A DNA stretch of 64,000 nt from Adiantum capillus-veneris (lineage: Eukaryota > Streptophyta > Polypodiopsida > Polypodiales > Pteridaceae), in assembly GCA_014529385.2 (NCBI GenBank), contig CM043953.1, positions 76,808,872 to 76,872,871 on the forward strand, written 5' to 3'. How positions within the stretch are numbered: the first letter of the stretch is position 1; the number at the start of each line of letters is the position of its first letter. The notes beneath the pieces are model-generated. The model was not told the origin of the DNA, ran no database searches, and saw only the letters and a list, made by a program, of their open reading frames with translations. Below are positions 62,106 to 64,000 of this stretch, one piece after another. The translations under genes and the position numbers were made by a program.

Positions 62106-62594
62106 TTGTTAGGTTGTCCCATCAAACCTTTTTAGGGCTCACCATTTTTCAGCAAGTCAAAACACAGTTAGGAGGGGTCTGGCTTTTTAAAATCAGAAAA
62201 AAGTGCTCATAAATTTTTTTGAGCCCAAGGAAAAGACATTGGAATTTAGCAGAAACTCTGGAATGTAAGCAACCAATGGTAATGGAAGAAGGATCTAGTT
62301 TGTTAATGAAAATTTGAAGAAAGTGCTGCTTTTTGTGTTATGGTTTTCTGGTTGAAGGGAAAAACCTTAAAATTGAGCAGAGGTTCTGGAGCTGTGAAGA
62401 GCAGCACCATCAATATCTGTCTTTTTGAAAGACATTATAGATGGTCAAGGTCTGTGGATCATTATTGGTTGAGTGTATATGTTTCAGCCCAACATTTTGT
62501 CTCAAGCCATCCTTTAGGTTTAGTAAGGACACGTGTGTGCCCCCTCCTTACTTCAAAACACAGACACCCACACTCACAATTTTTTTTTTATAGA

Positions 62595-62596
<2 letters not shown>

Positions 62597-62630
<34 letters not shown>
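62597..62630. repeat. (CT)17 microsatellite
   Basis: Uninterrupted CT run of 34 bp inside the intron. Confidence 0.95.
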
Positions 62631-62633
<3 letters not shown>

Positions 62634-62764
62634 CACTTGCACCTATCTCAAGTTAGAACATAAGGGCTTGAGACCCACACCCTCTTTTATAGGATTGTGT
62701 AGGGCTTACCTTTACACAATTTGGGAGGGCATCTGCAAGAGATTTCATTGCGTTAACTTATTTC

Positions 62765-64000
62765 AATTTGGCCTACTATGAGATGGTTGAATGTACCCAC
62801 GGCACCTGTCAACCCAAAAGGCATAACCACATACTCCCATTACCCTCGCTCTGTGCGAAAGGCAGTCTTGTAAATATCCCCTTTGAATACCCTTACCTTA
62901 TGGTATCCAATTTTGAGATCGACCTTGCTGATAACCTTTGCCCCATTGGGTCTATTGAGAATATACTCAATGCGAGGCATCGAAAACTTGTTCTTGATGG
63001 TCATCTTGTTCAAAGCCTTGTAATCAATACACAAACGAGACAAACCATCCTTCTTGCGGACAAATAAAATAGAAGCAGCAAAAGGACTTACGCCCTAAGC
63101 AAAAGGACTTACACTAGGGCGTATGAATCCTCTGGCCACCAACTCCGCGAGTTGTCGCTCTAACTCTTCTTCTCGGGTCTTGTTCAAATGGTAGGGAGCC
63201 TTACTGATTGGTTGTGCTCTCTCCGTGAGTTCGATGCGATGGTCCTCCGGGCCCCGGCCGCTCGGGAGGGAGACGGGGTGGAAGATCATCTTGCAAAAAG
63301 AGGTGCTCATACTTGGTAAACAAAGCTGAATACTTGTCTTGAGCCTTGAGGCTATGAGTAACTGGAGAGGCATAGATGAATGCCGCTTGTGCTCCTCTTT
63401 GTAATTCACGCTTCTCCTGCACATGAGAAATGAGAGATAAAGAATGCAGACCCTCCTCACCACAAATGATCATGGGAGAGTTACTTCACTTTTGGCATTT
63501 AGAGTGAGCGTATTGTCTGTCCAATCAATGAGAGGGTTATGCTCACGAAACCATCTAATGCCCAAAATCATATCACATCTTGAGAAAGGAGACGCAACAA
63601 ATTTTCTAGGGAAGGAAGCTTGCTGAACCGTGAATAACACATCAAGGCACTCTAGTGTAATGAGAGAGTCTATACCGGGAGCGAAGCCATATTGGGAGCG
63701 AAGCTCGACACCTCGAGAGGAGTTGTCTGGCTAACCTCCAGGCGGGCTCTCTCTACAAGAGAGTCACCAATCACATCATGCATGCTGCCTGAATCAAACA
63801 AATGACAAAACACTGACCCTTCACATGACCATAACATTTAAAGAGAGACTCACCAATGTGTGTGAGAAACATGTGGAGAATCAGATTGGCTCACCGAAGT
63901 GCTTGTGGTAGGTGCAGTGCTCTGGGTTCTTTAGGTGGTGTTGTCTTAGGACAAGCCTTCTATATATGACCCTTGACGTGACATTGATAACATCGACCTT
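62765..64000 (-). mobile_element. Ty3/gypsy gag-protease-RT fossil (minus strand), runs off the window
   Basis: From the right edge downwards on the minus strand: a zinc-knuckle region near 63,950-64,000; a protease region with the DSGS motif near 63,780-63,800; the pre-RT segment (TKYEHLFLQDDLPP, ELTERAQPISKAPYHL, REEELERQLAELVARGFIRP near 63,120-63,330); and reverse transcriptase (CIDYKALNKMTIKNKFSMPR, VISKVDLKIGYHKVR near 62,870-63,040) down to about 62,770. The rest of reverse transcriptase, RNase H and integrase are missing on the left. It is broken at several points. If the YqgF gene is real, this fossil sits in its first intron, antisense to it. Confidence 0.85.

Larger units (their letters stand above)
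62034..62764 (+). other. Intron 1 of the YqgF gene (visible part before the gypsy insertion)
   Basis: Begins with GTAAGT. It contains (AG)16 at 62,071-62,102 and (CT)17 at 62,597-62,630. No matching second exon is recognised. Confidence 0.6.

Overview
This window reads as nuclear DNA from a land plant with a transposon-saturated genome. A fern-like genome is my inference. It rests on Copia and Ty3/gypsy chromovirus lineages of plant type, tRNA-iMet primer binding sites (TGGTATCAGAGC or a close variant), a consensus plant splice donor, a Helitron, many long CT/GA microsatellites, and decayed PPR repeats of the 'YAKCGALQKAQ / IAGYAQQ' style that is abundant in ferns and mosses. Only one housekeeping gene can be recognised with confidence: the first exon of a YqgF/RuvX-type nuclease at 61,900-62,033.

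Layout. 0-4.8 kb: the tail of an acidic open frame at the left edge, a TTATGG satellite (1.6-2.4 kb), a (TC)51 tract and a perfect 38-bp hairpin. 4.9-6.5 kb: a Copia fragment. 6.5-11.5 kb: a copy of dispersed repeat D, then AT-rich chromovirus LTR material on the minus strand with a chromodomain tail. 13.8-25.0 kb: Copia element B, split by Copia element C (16.4-22.0 kb); both are delimited by target-site duplications. 25.8-26.2 kb: an old LTR relic related to C. 28-34.6 kb: two diverged copies (G1, G2) of a gypsy gag-protease region, separated by a minus-strand LTR element. 34.6-41.6 kb: repeat D1, split by Copia element A (34,694-40,592), which carries a 751-bp TIR element in its leader. 41.6-44.1 kb: minus-strand gypsy gag-protease-RT. 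44.1-47.8 kb: a pair of facing ~0.6-kb TATA-bearing repeats (E and E') around repeat D2 and an unidentified minus-strand coding remnant. 48.3-52.0 kb: gypsy pol interrupted by a 1,633-bp solo LTR. 52.1-54.0 kb: a decayed Helitron. 54.4-60.9 kb: a higher-order tandem array of broken PPR units. 61.9 kb to the right edge: the YqgF first exon and its intron, which holds minus-strand gypsy sequence running out of the window.

The window is mainly a record of nested insertion. Five insertions have exact ends and target duplications: B, C, A, the TIR element inside A, and the solo LTR inside gypsy pol. They give a relative order, D before A before the TIR element, and B before C. The least explained pieces are the E/E' unit with its unknown protein, the PPR array with a ~618-bp period, the TIR element, and the perfect hairpin at 4.1 kb. 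All family names come from motifs read by eye; no database search was run.
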